A stretch of 64,000 bases of DNA from Acidobacteriota bacterium (GCA_016184105.1 JACPDI010000013.1:1-64000); one strand, 5' to 3'. Shown: positions 26,429-34,559, counted from the first letter of the stretch. Numbers and translations are program-made. Notes: generated by a model not told the origin, from the letters alone.

Positions 26429-28297
26429 TCACTCGATCGCGACCGTCACCGTGGCGCGTCCGTCCCGTCCCACGGGGTTGTACTGGACGCTGTTGATCCC
26501 CGCGACGAGGTACGGCGACAGGTCCACGCTCACCGTGCCGGACCCGAGCGCCGCTTCGTCGAGCGAGATGTCCCACGCTTCGTTGACGTGCACGCGCAGC
26601 CCCTTCAGGTCCGTGGATCGGACGACGAGCGTGCCGCGGGCGCTCGGCGCCATGAACTGCTGGCGCAGCGTCGGCGGTCCGGTCCCCGGATCGCGTCCGA
26701 TATCGATCGGATACGAGCCGACATCCACACCCGTGTAATAGCCTTTGAGGATCTCCAGGAAGTTCTGGCCGGACCAGGCGCGGCCGTTCGAGCCGTACTG
26801 GCTCAGGCCCACGTTGTGTCCCCACCCGCCGCCCCAGGAGACGACGTGGCTCAGCGAGCTGTCAGGATTGCGCACGACCTCGACGACGCTGGGATTGTTC
26901 AGGACGAAACCCGCGATGATGTTGCTGCCTGTGCAAAGCGGCGGCGTGATGACCTCGCTCCGCCCGAGCACGTTGCGCAGGTTGTCCCAGCCTCGGACCT
27001 CGGCCACGCCGGTCGTCAGCGTGATGCGCGCCACTGCGGCGCGCGCAGACGCGCCCATGCGGCGGGTGATCTCGACGTCGGTGACCGTGCCGGTCGTGTT
27101 GCCCGAGATCACCACGGACCGGCCGGACAGGTTCATCCGCGTCCTGATGTACCCGGGCGACAGGACGATGCGCCACCGCGAGAACCGGTTGCGCGCGTTC
27201 GACACGCGTGGGCAGTCGTCAAACGTGTCGGGCTGCAGCGCGGTCCAGAACGACGCGATGCCCGCATCGCTCGTGAAATCCGGTGCGACCCCATCGCCGT
27301 CGTAGATCCCGCGGAGGTACGGCGTCGCGTTCGTGCCGGGAAGCTGGCTCGACGGGCTGTTGAAGATCCACTCGTTGTGCTCGCTGTGCCCGCCGAACGA
27401 CGAGGAGTACAGCGCACTGATGATTTGCCCGTTGTAGGACGCGACGAGTCCAGAGGTGTCGGTCGACGCCTGTCGGCCTTTGACGGTCTCGGACATCACA
27501 CCGCGATAGACCTGCGACGAGCTGGAGTCGACGATGTCGAACGGCCAGCCGGAGCGGGCGAAGCGGCCGATGTTCGCCACCGCGTATCCACGCGCGGCAA
27601 TCGCCTGCGCCTTCAGCGCCTCGACGTGGAAGCTGTTCAGCGATTCGTTCGTGACGACGCCCGGAACGTAATCCTCGAGCTCCACGATGTTGATCACGTT
27701 CAGCCGCCCGGCGGTCGTCGGCGTGCCGCGGGAGATCTCGATCGCGCCGCGGTAACGCGGGACGAAGGCCGTCGTGCCCCGCCGGATGCTCTCCACCCTG
27801 AACTCGTTCGTCGCTTGCGTCGGCTTGAAGAAAATCGGCCCGCCGAACGAGCCGAGGAACACACCATCGACCGAGACCTGGTAGCCTGCGCCGTCGAAGG
27901 TGACATGGGTGAGCGCTCCGGCTGCGATGGCGGCGATCTGTTTGCCCGTCGCGCCGTCGAGCACGTGGACATCGCCCGCCGTGTGGCTGATGTCGGCGAA
28001 CGGGTGACTGAGCGTGAAGAACTCGGAGTACGCGCCGCTGCTCGTAAACGAGTAATACAAACCGACGCGCAGCGTGGCCACCGCCTGCGTGGGATTGCCG
28101 AGAATCACCGGACCGAGCTCGGGGCGCGCGCCGGAGGCGTGCGATTCGCCCTGATCGATCTTCATCTGGATCCACTGTTCTTCCTGCTGCTGTTCCTCCG
28201 GCGACGGCGGCGGCGGCACCTGGGCGCCCACTGATGTGCAGAGCAGTGCGAGGAGTGCGGCAAGCGCGGCGGAGCCCGACGTGACGTGTGTGCTCAT
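26429..28297 (-). CDS. secreted SpoIID/LytB-domain protein
   Basis: A 622-residue exported protein (signal peptide ALAALLALLCTSVGAQ). The central region has VINIVELEDYVPGVVTNESL and EALKAQAIAARGYAVANIG (about 205-250), then SSSSQVYRGV and SALYSSSFGGHSE. The conserved late motif WGHNVGLSQYGSNG (about 505) completes the SpoIID fold. SpoIID-type enzymes are lytic transglycosylases that cut denuded glycan strands of peptidoglycan. The C-terminal ~80 residues form a beta domain. In a non-sporulating diderm it probably remodels the cell wall or acts at division. No spore genes are nearby. Confidence 0.85.
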   Translation of the reverse strand: MSTHVTSGSAALAALLALLCTSVGAQVPPPPSPEEQQQEEQWIQMKIDQGESHASGARPELGPVILGNPTQAVATLRVGLYYSFTSSGAYSEFFTLSHPFADISHTAGDVHVLDGATGKQIAAIAAGALTHVTFDGAGYQVSVDGVFLGSFGGPIFFKPTQATNEFRVESIRRGTTAFVPRYRGAIEISRGTPTTAGRLNVINIVELEDYVPGVVTNESLNSFHVEALKAQAIAARGYAVANIGRFARSGWPFDIVDSSSSQVYRGVMSETVKGRQASTDTSGLVASYNGQIISALYSSSFGGHSEHNEWIFNSPSSQLPGTNATPYLRGIYDGDGVAPDFTSDAGIASFWTALQPDTFDDCPRVSNARNRFSRWRIVLSPGYIRTRMNLSGRSVVISGNTTGTVTDVEITRRMGASARAAVARITLTTGVAEVRGWDNLRNVLGRSEVITPPLCTGSNIIAGFVLNNPSVVEVVRNPDSSLSHVVSWGGGWGHNVGLSQYGSNGRAWSGQNFLEILKGYYTGVDVGSYPIDIGRDPGTGPPTLRQQFMAPSARGTLVVRSTDLKGLRVHVNEAWDISLDEAALGSGTVSVDLSPYLVAGINSVQYNPVGRDGRATVTVAIE

Positions 28298-28405
28298 TCA
28301 ACGGCCTCACGCAATCAGAGCCGGGATCATATGTCCGCCGCGCCGGATCAAAGCTCAGCCGTTCTCCGCCTGCGCAATCGGCGGGCGCGGGCGATGCGCG
28401 ACAGG

Positions 28406-28636
28406 CTATTCGGCGGAATGCTCGCGGCGCCGCACGTCCATGCGGGCCGCATCCGCGGCGCGGTCGTCGATGTCTTGAAATCGTTCGCGCGTCGTATCGG
28501 GCAGACGCACCGAAGCGCGGCCGGGCGCAAGGGTCTCCTCGTGGAGGAGGCGTCCCTCGGGGGATTCATCCAGCCGGACGCCCCGACCACCCTCGGTGAT
28601 CTCGAGATCCTGCAGCTGAGCCTCGTCGTCCCCCAT
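28406..28636 (-). CDS. small acidic protein, unknown
   Basis: A 76-residue hydrophilic protein with ATG 28636 preceded by GGAGGGCGCG, a reasonable ribosome-binding site. It has charged, polar sequence (GDDEAQLQDLEITEGGRGVR and RLPDTTRERFQDIDDRAADA) and no recognised domain. It lies 39 bases after the exported methyltransferase gene in the same direction, so co-transcription is possible. It could also be a chance frame. Confidence 0.4.
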   Translation of the reverse strand: MGDDEAQLQDLEITEGGRGVRLDESPEGRLLHEETLAPGRASVRLPDTTRERFQDIDDRAADAARMDVRRREHSAE

Positions 28637-28675
28637 CGCGCCCTCCACGCCAGATTGCAGCAACGAGCAGGCCAG

Positions 28676-29239
28676 TTACTTAATCGTCCACAGGTAGATC
28701 CGCCGGCCGTTGACTTCCTGCGTCTTTTCCGGCGGCCACTGATCGCCCATATCGAACGCGTGCGAGACGATGCGCGTGCCCGGCTTCAGTTCTTTCTGCA
28801 GCTTGGGCATCAGCTTCTGGTTGAGCGACGGCAGCAGGTACAGCGTGACGACGGTGGCCCGGCTGACATCGGTCTCGAACAGATCCGCGTTCATGATCTT
28901 CACTTTGTCGGCAACGCCGGCGCTCGCGACGTTCGCGTTGGCCTCGGAAATCCGCTGGGGATCGATGTCGATGCCGACCGCGCGCGCACCGTACACCTTC
29001 GCCGCGGTCACTGGAATCCGGCCGTCGCCACACCCCAGGTCGTAGACGACATCCTTGCCGTTGACGCCGGCCATGACGAGCATCGCGTCGACCACTTCCT
29101 GCGGTGTGGGGACGTAGATGACGTCGGGCGTGCGAAGCGGCTTGTCGGCGGCGGCCGCCTGCTGGGCCGCCGGAGCGGCGGATGAGATGGATGAGATTAA
29201 GAGAAGAGTGACGAGCACCAGGGCCGGACGGAATCGCAT
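28676..29239 (-). CDS. class I SAM methyltransferase with export signal
   Basis: A 187-residue protein. ATG 29239 is favoured because AAGGAG sits about nine bases upstream. It opens with a clear signal peptide (ALVLVTLLLISSISSAAPAA), so the enzyme is predicted to be exported. The rest is a short Rossmann methyltransferase: motif I VVYDLGCGDGRIPVTAAK, the acidic ribose-binding residues in VGIDIDPQRISEANANV, motif II/III region VKIMNADLFETD and motif IV VVTLYLLPSLNQKL. SAM is a cytoplasmic cofactor, so either the enzyme acts before export or the leader is a membrane anchor. The amidohydrolase gene diverges 40 bases away. Confidence 0.75.
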   Translation of the reverse strand: MRFRPALVLVTLLLISSISSAAPAAQQAAAADKPLRTPDVIYVPTPQEVVDAMLVMAGVNGKDVVYDLGCGDGRIPVTAAKVYGARAVGIDIDPQRISEANANVASAGVADKVKIMNADLFETDVSRATVVTLYLLPSLNQKLMPKLQKELKPGTRIVSHAFDMGDQWPPEKTQEVNGRRIYLWTIK

Positions 29240-29279
29240 GCGTGTCATCTCCTTCGGCGAGGACGATTATACTGCGCGA

Positions 29280-30995
29280 ATGCGCAAGCCCCTGTTCGTC
29301 CTGCTGGGCCTCACGCTGTGTCTGTCCCCTGCCTCGCTCGACGCGCAGCGGCGGCCGCGGCAGCGTCGCCCGGCCCCGCAGAAGCCGGCGCCGGTTCCGC
29401 CGCCTGCGGACCTCGTCATCGTGAACGGCAAGATCTTCGCCCCGGCGGCTCAGCCGGACGCCGGGACGCCCGTCTTCGCGCAGGCCCTCGCGATCCGCGG
29501 CGACCGCATCGCCGCGGTCGGCGGGAGTGCCGACATCAAGAAGGTGACCGGCCCGGCCACGCGCGTGATCGACGCCGGTGGCCGCGCGGTCATTCCCGGT
29601 TTCAACGACGCGCACGTCCATCCGCCGGCGTACCCGGACGGCGTCGAGCTGCGCACCGGAGATTCGCCGACGCCGGATCCGACCTTCAAGGACGTGTTAA
29701 AACTGGTGGCCGACGCCACGGCGAAAGCGCCGCAAGGCACCTGGATCTCCGGGGCGATCGGGCCGACGATCATCGACGACGTCGAAGCGACGCGGTTCGG
29801 GCTCGACGAGGTGTCAAAGGCACACCCGGTGCTGCTGCGCGCGTGGACCGGGCACGGCACGTTTTTCAACACGGCGATTATGAAGGATCTGGGGCTGTCG
29901 GAGACGGAGCCGGACCCGCCGGGCGGATTTTTCACGAGGCTGCGCAAGGGGGGCAGCGATCGCACCCTCAGCGGCTTCGCGCACGAGTACGCGGAAGCCC
30001 GCATGGACCGCGCGCTGACGGAGGGGATGTCGGACGCCGCGATCGTCGACGCGTTTCGCGCGTTCGCCTCCGAGGCGGTGTCGTTCGGCATCACGAGCGC
30101 GCAGGCGATCATGAACTCGCATGACGCCGATCGCGTGGCCGCGCTGCTTCGGGACGCGGACCTGCCGATCCGTCTCCGGCTGGTCCGGTTCCCCGTGCAG
30201 GATCCCGCCACGTGGCAGCCTCCCGCCTCGACCGCGCCTCCGGCTCCCGCGACCGCCCTGAGCGTGTGGGGCACCAAGTGGATCCTCGATGGGACGCCGA
30301 TCGAGCGCCTGGCGTTTCTGCGGCAGGACTACGCGGACCGGCCGAAGTGGCGCGGGCAGCCGAACTTCAGGGACGCGTCGCTGCGCGCGATGGCGCTCAA
30401 GGCGCTCGAGAGCCGGGAGCAGGTCATGCTGCACGCCTCGGGCGACGGCGCGGTCGCGCAGGCGTTCTCGGTGATGACCGCGGCGGGATCGCCGCTCAGG
30501 TGGCAGTCGCGCCGCGTGCGGATCGAGCACGGGGATCTGCTCGCGGGCGATCTGGTCCCGCGTGCGAAAAACCTTGGCGTGATCGTCGTGCAGAATCCCG
30601 CGCACCTGTCGATCCGCGACATGGACGCGCGATTCGGCCCGGCCCGGGCGGCGACCGTGCAGCCGCTGCGGTCCCTGCTCGAGGCGGGCGTGCCGCTTGC
30701 GATAGGCTCGGACGGCCCGCTGAACCCCGGGCTCAACCTGATGCTCGCCACGCTGCATCCGAACAATCCGAAGGAAGCCTTGACGCGGGAGCAGGCGCTG
30801 CGCGCCTACACGCACGGCTCCGCGTACGCGGAGTTCGCCGAGCAGGAGAAAGGCACGATCGCGCCGAACATGCTCGCCGACATCGCGATTCTCTCGCAGG
30901 ACATCTTCACGGCCCCGCCCGACTCGCTCGCGGCGACGACCGCGGTGGTCACGATTGTGGGGGGGAAAGTCGTCTTCGAGTCGAAGGAAATGTAG
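29280..30995 (+). CDS. exported amidohydrolase, YtcJ-like (Amidohydro_3)
   Basis: A metal-dependent hydrolase of 571 residues with a signal peptide (LFVLLGLTLCLSPASLDA) and a proline-rich linker. The beta-sandwich part reads ADLVIVNGKIFAP and VTGPATRVIDAGGRAVIPGF. The TIM barrel has the first metal-ligand motif NDAHVHPP, a His at RIEHGDLLAGD and the Asp motif AIGSDGPLNPGLNLM, followed by the C-terminal LADIAILSQDIF. Members hydrolyse amides, imides or carbamates, and the substrate is unknown. Its stop is one base before the GTG of the coproheme decarboxylase gene, so the two form an operon. Confidence 0.85.
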   Translation: MRKPLFVLLGLTLCLSPASLDAQRRPRQRRPAPQKPAPVPPPADLVIVNGKIFAPAAQPDAGTPVFAQALAIRGDRIAAVGGSADIKKVTGPATRVIDAGGRAVIPGFNDAHVHPPAYPDGVELRTGDSPTPDPTFKDVLKLVADATAKAPQGTWISGAIGPTIIDDVEATRFGLDEVSKAHPVLLRAWTGHGTFFNTAIMKDLGLSETEPDPPGGFFTRLRKGGSDRTLSGFAHEYAEARMDRALTEGMSDAAIVDAFRAFASEAVSFGITSAQAIMNSHDADRVAALLRDADLPIRLRLVRFPVQDPATWQPPASTAPPAPATALSVWGTKWILDGTPIERLAFLRQDYADRPKWRGQPNFRDASLRAMALKALESREQVMLHASGDGAVAQAFSVMTAAGSPLRWQSRRVRIEHGDLLAGDLVPRAKNLGVIVVQNPAHLSIRDMDARFGPARAATVQPLRSLLEAGVPLAIGSDGPLNPGLNLMLATLHPNNPKEALTREQALRAYTHGSAYAEFAEQEKGTIAPNMLADIAILSQDIFTAPPDSLAATTAVVTIVGGKVVFESKEM

Positions 30996-30996
30996 C

Positions 30997-31827
30997 GTGC
31001 ACAACCCGTTCGTTCCCGAAACGCTTGAAGGGTGGAGCGTGCTCCACCAGATGTTCCGCGTAAAGTGGCCCGCGATCCGGCAGATGACGAACGCGTCGCG
31101 CCGCGAGCTGACCTCGTCCGTCGGCACCGCGCTTTGCGGCCCCGAGGATGCGCGCGCGGGCGGGACGGCGCTCGTACATCTGCTCGGCCACAAGGGAGAT
31201 CTGATGCTGATCCATTTCCGCCGCGCCTTCGACGACCTCGAGGCGGCCGAGCTGGCGCTCGCGCAGACGCCCCTGTTCGACGTGCTCGAGCCAGCCACGT
31301 CGTACGTGTCCATCGTGGAGCTGGGCATGTACGACATGACGGCGAAGGTGCACGAGCAACTCCAGGCGAAAGGACTGAAGCCGGGAAGCGGGGACTACGA
31401 CGCCGCGTTCGACGCCGAGATGGAGCCGCAGAAGTCGCGCGTGGCGGGGCGCCTGTTTCCCGAGGTGCCCCGGCGCCGGCACGTGTGCTTTTACCCGATG
31501 AACAAGCGGCGCGGCGAGCGGAAGAACTGGTACTTGGAGCCGTTCGAGGAACGCGCCGCGATGATGCGCGAGCACGGGATGATCGGCCGCCATTACTCGG
31601 GGAACGTGACGCAGATCATCTCCGGGTCCATCGGCTTCGACGACTGGGAGTGGGGCGTCGATCTTTTCGCCGACGATCCGCTGGTGTTCAAGAAACTGAT
31701 CTACGAGATGCGCTTCGACCGGGCGACCGCGGAATTCGCGGAGTTCGGGCCGTTCTACGTGGGGCTGCAGTTCAGCGCGCAGGAGCTGCCGAAGTTCCTG
31801 AGCGGCGAGGCGCCGTCTCTTCTATGA
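30997..31827 (+). CDS. hemQ: coproheme decarboxylase / HemQ (chlorite-dismutase family)
   Basis: Cytoplasmic enzyme of 276 residues that would convert coproheme III to heme b by two oxidative decarboxylations in the coproporphyrin-dependent heme pathway. The GTG start at 30997, with AAGGA upstream, restores the conserved N-terminus PETLEGWSVLHQMFRVKW. Key segments are HVCFYPMNKRRGERKNWY (catalytic Tyr about 166, propionate-binding Lys/Arg), MREHGMIGRHYSGNVTQIIS (proximal heme His about 193) and IGFDDWEWGVDLFADDP. All agree with ChdC/HemQ and not with true chlorite dismutase. It sits between an amidohydrolase and an S9 peptidase (ATGA overlap with the latter), an unusual setting without other heme genes. 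Confidence 0.9.
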   Translation: MHNPFVPETLEGWSVLHQMFRVKWPAIRQMTNASRRELTSSVGTALCGPEDARAGGTALVHLLGHKGDLMLIHFRRAFDDLEAAELALAQTPLFDVLEPATSYVSIVELGMYDMTAKVHEQLQAKGLKPGSGDYDAAFDAEMEPQKSRVAGRLFPEVPRRRHVCFYPMNKRRGERKNWYLEPFEERAAMMREHGMIGRHYSGNVTQIISGSIGFDDWEWGVDLFADDPLVFKKLIYEMRFDRATAEFAEFGPFYVGLQFSAQELPKFLSGEAPSLL

Positions 31828-33836
31828 GGCGCCGGACCTTTCAAGCCGCCGTTGTCATCGTCGCCCTCGGCGCGCTCGCGGGCGCGGCCGGGCAGAAGCC
31901 GCTGACGACTGCCGACCTCCACCGGCTGCGGTCGGTGGGCGACGTGCAGCTGTCGCCCGACGGCAGGCGCGTGGCATACACGGTCTACAAGAGCGACAGG
32001 CCTGGCCGGCCGTACCCGCAGATCTGGGTGGCGCAGGTGGAGAGCGGTGAACCGTCGCTCGTCGGCGATGGGGCGGATCCGAGATGGTCGTCCGACGGAC
32101 ACGCTCTCGCGTACGCCGGCTGGGACAACGGGAGTGCCGGCATCGACGTCGTCAAGGTCGAGGGCCTCGGGTCGAAGGCCGAAAAGACCGAGGCCGATCG
32201 CGTCGCCCACGTTTCAGGCACCAACCATCCCCTGCCGTCGGCAGGGGAGGAGATCGCCTGGTCCCCCGATGGGAAGCAGATCGCCTTCGTGTCGTCGACG
32301 CCCGGCCCCGAGCAGGACGCGAACGGCGATCCGATGGTGATCACGCGATATCTCTACAAACCGACCGCGTCCGAGGGAAGCACCCGGTTCAACGACAATC
32401 GCCGGCTGCACATCTTCATCGTGGACGTGGCCACGAAGAAGGTGCGACAGCTGACCGAGGGACGTTTCTACGAGCACTCCATCGACTGGTCGCCGAAAGG
32501 TGACGAGATCCTGTTCGTCTCCAACCGGGAGCGCGATCCCGATCGCGCGTTCAACTACGACGTCTTCGCCGTCCGGGTGAGCGACGGCGCCGTGCGCCGC
32601 CTGACGGAGACGAAAAGCGCGGAGTACTTTCCGCGCTGGTCGCCAGACGGATCGCGCATCGCGTTGCTCGGCACGAAGCGCGACCTGACGTCATCCGAGA
32701 CGACGATGGAGGACACGCACGTCTGGATGATGAACGCGGACGGGAGCGGCCGGCACGAGGTCGGCGCGCAGATCGACAACCGGCAGGGGGCCCCGAGGTG
32801 GGTCGACGGCCAGGTGGCGTTCACGGTGCAGGAGCGGGGTGCGACGCACCTCTACCTGGAGGGTCGCCCGGTCGACGCGGGCGGGTCGGTGGGAGCCTGG
32901 TCGATTGCCGGCGACGTCATCGCGGCTGCCGTCACCACGCGCGATCGCCCCGCGGATCTGATCGCGTGCCGCCGCCGGTCGTCAGACCGGCGCCCGGCAT
33001 GCTCGGACAGGCGGGTCCTCACGGACCACAATGCGTTCCTTCACGATCGCGCCATCGCCGGCGTGGAGTCGTTCACGGTCAGGAGCTTCGACGGTCTCGA
33101 TGTCGAGGCGTTCGTCACGAGGCCGGCGGCGTTCGATCCCGCGCGGAAGTACCCGCTCGTTACGGTCATCCATGGCGGCCCGCATGCGCAGCAGGGGGCG
33201 TCATTCAATGCGAAGGCGCAGATCTATGCCGGGGCCGGTTTCGCGTCGCTGATGGTGAACTATCGGGGCTCCACGGGCTACGGGCAGAAATTTGCCGACG
33301 CGATCTTCGGCGACCAGAACGGAGGCGAGGCGAAGGACGTACTGGCCGGCGTGAGCGCGGCCGTTGCGAGATACCCGTGGATCGATCGCACGGCGCTACT
33401 CGTCGAGGGCACGAGTTACGGCGGGCAGCTCGCCAACTGGCTCATCACGCAGACCGACCGGTTCAAGGCCGCGGTGCCCATCGCGGGCATTGCGAACCTC
33501 GTGAGCTTCAACTACATGGCGTACTACCACGACTACCTCGCCGTGGAGTTCGGGTCGTACCCGCACGAGAAGGGGTTGATCGACAAGCTGTGGGAGCGGT
33601 CGCCGATTCGCTACGCGAAGGACGTGAAGACGCCAACGCTCTTCATCCATGGTGAGAATGACAACGACGTCCCCATCGCGGAGGCGGAGCAATTCTTCAT
33701 CGCGCTGAAAGATGCGGGCGTGGAGACGGTGATGGTGCGCTATCCGCGCGAGGGCCACGGCCTGCGCGAAACCGGTCACGTCGCGGACGCCATCGAGCGT
33801 GCGCTGGCGTGGTACACGGCACACCTAAAACCCTGA
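31824..33836 (+). CDS. S9-family prolyl-oligopeptidase-like serine peptidase
   Basis: An exported peptidase of 670 residues (signal peptide FQAAVVIVALGALAGAAGQ). The N-terminal beta-propeller shows repeating W-S-x-D/K-G units (AWSPDGKQIAFVS, DWSPKGDEILFVSNR, RWSPDGSRIALLG). The alpha/beta-hydrolase domain has HGGPHAQQG (oxyanion region), the nucleophile in EGTSYGGQLANWL (Ser about 531), the Asp in FIHGENDNDVP and the His in YPREGHGLRE. It probably trims peptides in the periplasm. The ATG overlaps the TGA of the hemQ gene, giving translational coupling of two unrelated functions. Confidence 0.9.
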   Translation: MRRRTFQAAVVIVALGALAGAAGQKPLTTADLHRLRSVGDVQLSPDGRRVAYTVYKSDRPGRPYPQIWVAQVESGEPSLVGDGADPRWSSDGHALAYAGWDNGSAGIDVVKVEGLGSKAEKTEADRVAHVSGTNHPLPSAGEEIAWSPDGKQIAFVSSTPGPEQDANGDPMVITRYLYKPTASEGSTRFNDNRRLHIFIVDVATKKVRQLTEGRFYEHSIDWSPKGDEILFVSNRERDPDRAFNYDVFAVRVSDGAVRRLTETKSAEYFPRWSPDGSRIALLGTKRDLTSSETTMEDTHVWMMNADGSGRHEVGAQIDNRQGAPRWVDGQVAFTVQERGATHLYLEGRPVDAGGSVGAWSIAGDVIAAAVTTRDRPADLIACRRRSSDRRPACSDRRVLTDHNAFLHDRAIAGVESFTVRSFDGLDVEAFVTRPAAFDPARKYPLVTVIHGGPHAQQGASFNAKAQIYAGAGFASLMVNYRGSTGYGQKFADAIFGDQNGGEAKDVLAGVSAAVARYPWIDRTALLVEGTSYGGQLANWLITQTDRFKAAVPIAGIANLVSFNYMAYYHDYLAVEFGSYPHEKGLIDKLWERSPIRYAKDVKTPTLFIHGENDNDVPIAEAEQFFIALKDAGVETVMVRYPREGHGLRETGHVADAIERALAWYTAHLKP

Positions 33837-33856
33837 ACCCTGAGCCCTTAACCCTG
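33829..33856. repeat. CCCTGAA-type minisatellite
   Basis: Array of AACCCTG/AGCCCTT-like heptamers starting inside the S9 peptidase stop region and running into the intergenic space. It is the same unit as at 2779-2804 and around 8013-8302. Confidence 0.5.
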
Positions 33857-33895
33857 CCTGGAGCCTGGCGCCGTGCGCTATGACACGCCCCCCAC

Positions 33896-33925
33896 TTGAG
33901 CTTTCGGGGGGGTTCCGGCTATAGT
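33896..33925 (+). promoter_or_regulatory. predicted sigma-70-type promoter
   Basis: TTGAGC (33896-33901) and TATAGT (33920-33925) are separated by 18 bases, giving a predicted start near 33932. It would drive a roughly 230-base leader ending at the ATG of the small integrase-like gene. A G-run lies in the spacer. Confidence 0.45.
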
Positions 33926-33952
33926 CTGGGCAGACATCCGGAGCGGTCCACG

Positions 33953-34378
33953 TTGGAGAGCGTGGGCCCGGCAACCTGGGGCGGACATCCCAAGGTGCCT
34001 TCCGGCAGCCCCAGCGGTTCCCCCGCGCGCTGCCGGAGATGCGGTCCCGAGCAACCGGACGGGACAAACAAGTGTCCGGCCTGCCAAGCCCAGAGGCAAC
34101 AGCGGGCACTCCGGGTGTTTTTTCAAGGCCAGCGGGAGGGCTGGCCGAGGAGAAAACACCAATGCCTGTCGCATCCATACCTAATCCAAATCATCATCTC
34201 TGGAGAAACGGCCGCCTGTGGTGGATCGCCTTCACCGTCGTGTACGACGGGTGGCGGCAGGAGCGCGTGCGGCGCTCGCTCGGCACGGCGGACCTCGAAG
34301 AGGCTCGCCGCCGCCGCGACGACCTGCTGCACCAGTTCGCGACGCAGCCCAACGCCGACGTGGTCGCGTTTCGTGTGA
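33953..34378 (+). CDS. possible zinc-ribbon reading frame, probably degenerate
   Basis: From a TTG at 33953 (GGAG about ten bases upstream) this frame reads SGSPARCRRCGPEQPDGTNK followed by CPAC. This is a convincing four-cysteine zinc ribbon (CxxC-14-CxxC) like those in small phage- or integrase-associated proteins. After the ribbon the frame loses recognisable character and overlaps the next gene by more than 200 bases in another frame. Either a short zinc-ribbon peptide is made from the leader, or an older gene has been broken. I am unsure that it is translated. Confidence 0.3.
   Translation: MESVGPATWGGHPKVPSGSPSGSPARCRRCGPEQPDGTNKCPACQAQRQQRALRVFFQGQREGWPRRKHQCLSHPYLIQIIISGETAACGGSPSPSCTTGGGRSACGARSARRTSKRLAAAATTCCTSSRRSPTPTWSRFV
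34114..34160 (+). promoter_or_regulatory. structured 5' leader enclosing the ribosome-binding site
   Basis: The outer helix GGTGTTTT (34114-34121) pairs with AAAACACC (34153-34160), and the inner helix GGCCAGC (34127-34133) with GCTGGCC (34140-34146). The likely Shine-Dalgarno GAGGAG (34147-34152) lies in the junction between the helices, just before the ATG at 34162 or the adjacent start of the small gene. Such a fold could control access of ribosomes. No known riboswitch class is recognised. Confidence 0.4.
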
Positions 34379-34473
34379 AGGAAAGCCACACGACGCAGTT
34401 CCCCGCGCAGGCCGAGACGTTCGTGCACGCCCCGGCATTCGGGGTCGAGGGCGCGGAGCAGTCCCGGGTCTGA
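34161..34473 (+). CDS. small protein resembling an integrase N-terminal arm domain
   Basis: About 103 residues: PNPNHHLWRNGRLWWIAFTV, then RRSLGTADLEEARRRRDDLL. The beta-turn with aromatic residues followed by an R-x-S-L-G-T-x-D-x-x-E-A helix closely resembles the arm-binding N-terminal domain of tyrosine recombinases (R-x-S-L-G-T-x-N/D). The catalytic recombinase domain is absent. It is either a stand-alone DNA-binding protein, such as an excisionase-like factor, or the remnant of an integrase. A structured leader and a promoter candidate lie upstream. It ends six bases before palindrome copy 3. Confidence 0.5.
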
Positions 34474-34479
34474 GCCGCG

Positions 34480-34539
34480 TAAGGGGGACAGTCACACTTT
34501 CCTGGGCCGCTGCCTCGGAAAGTGTGACTGTCCCCCTTA
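34480..34539. repeat. REP-like palindrome, family 1, copy 3
   Basis: Perfect 23-base inverted repeat (34480-34502 and 34517-34539) with a 14-base loop almost identical to that of copy 1 (GGGCCGCTGC then T/C and TC). It ends 20 bases before the GTG of the candidate selenoprotein. That leaves no room for a promoter in between, so any transcript of that gene passes through it or starts inside it. Confidence 0.85.
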
Positions 34540-34559
34540 TTCTGTGATGAAATGTCTTC

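Noticed and set aside
30997-31827. Chlorite dismutase
   Set aside because: YPMNKRRGERKNWY and the overall pattern match coproheme decarboxylase; the distal Arg arrangement of true chlorite dismutase is not evident.
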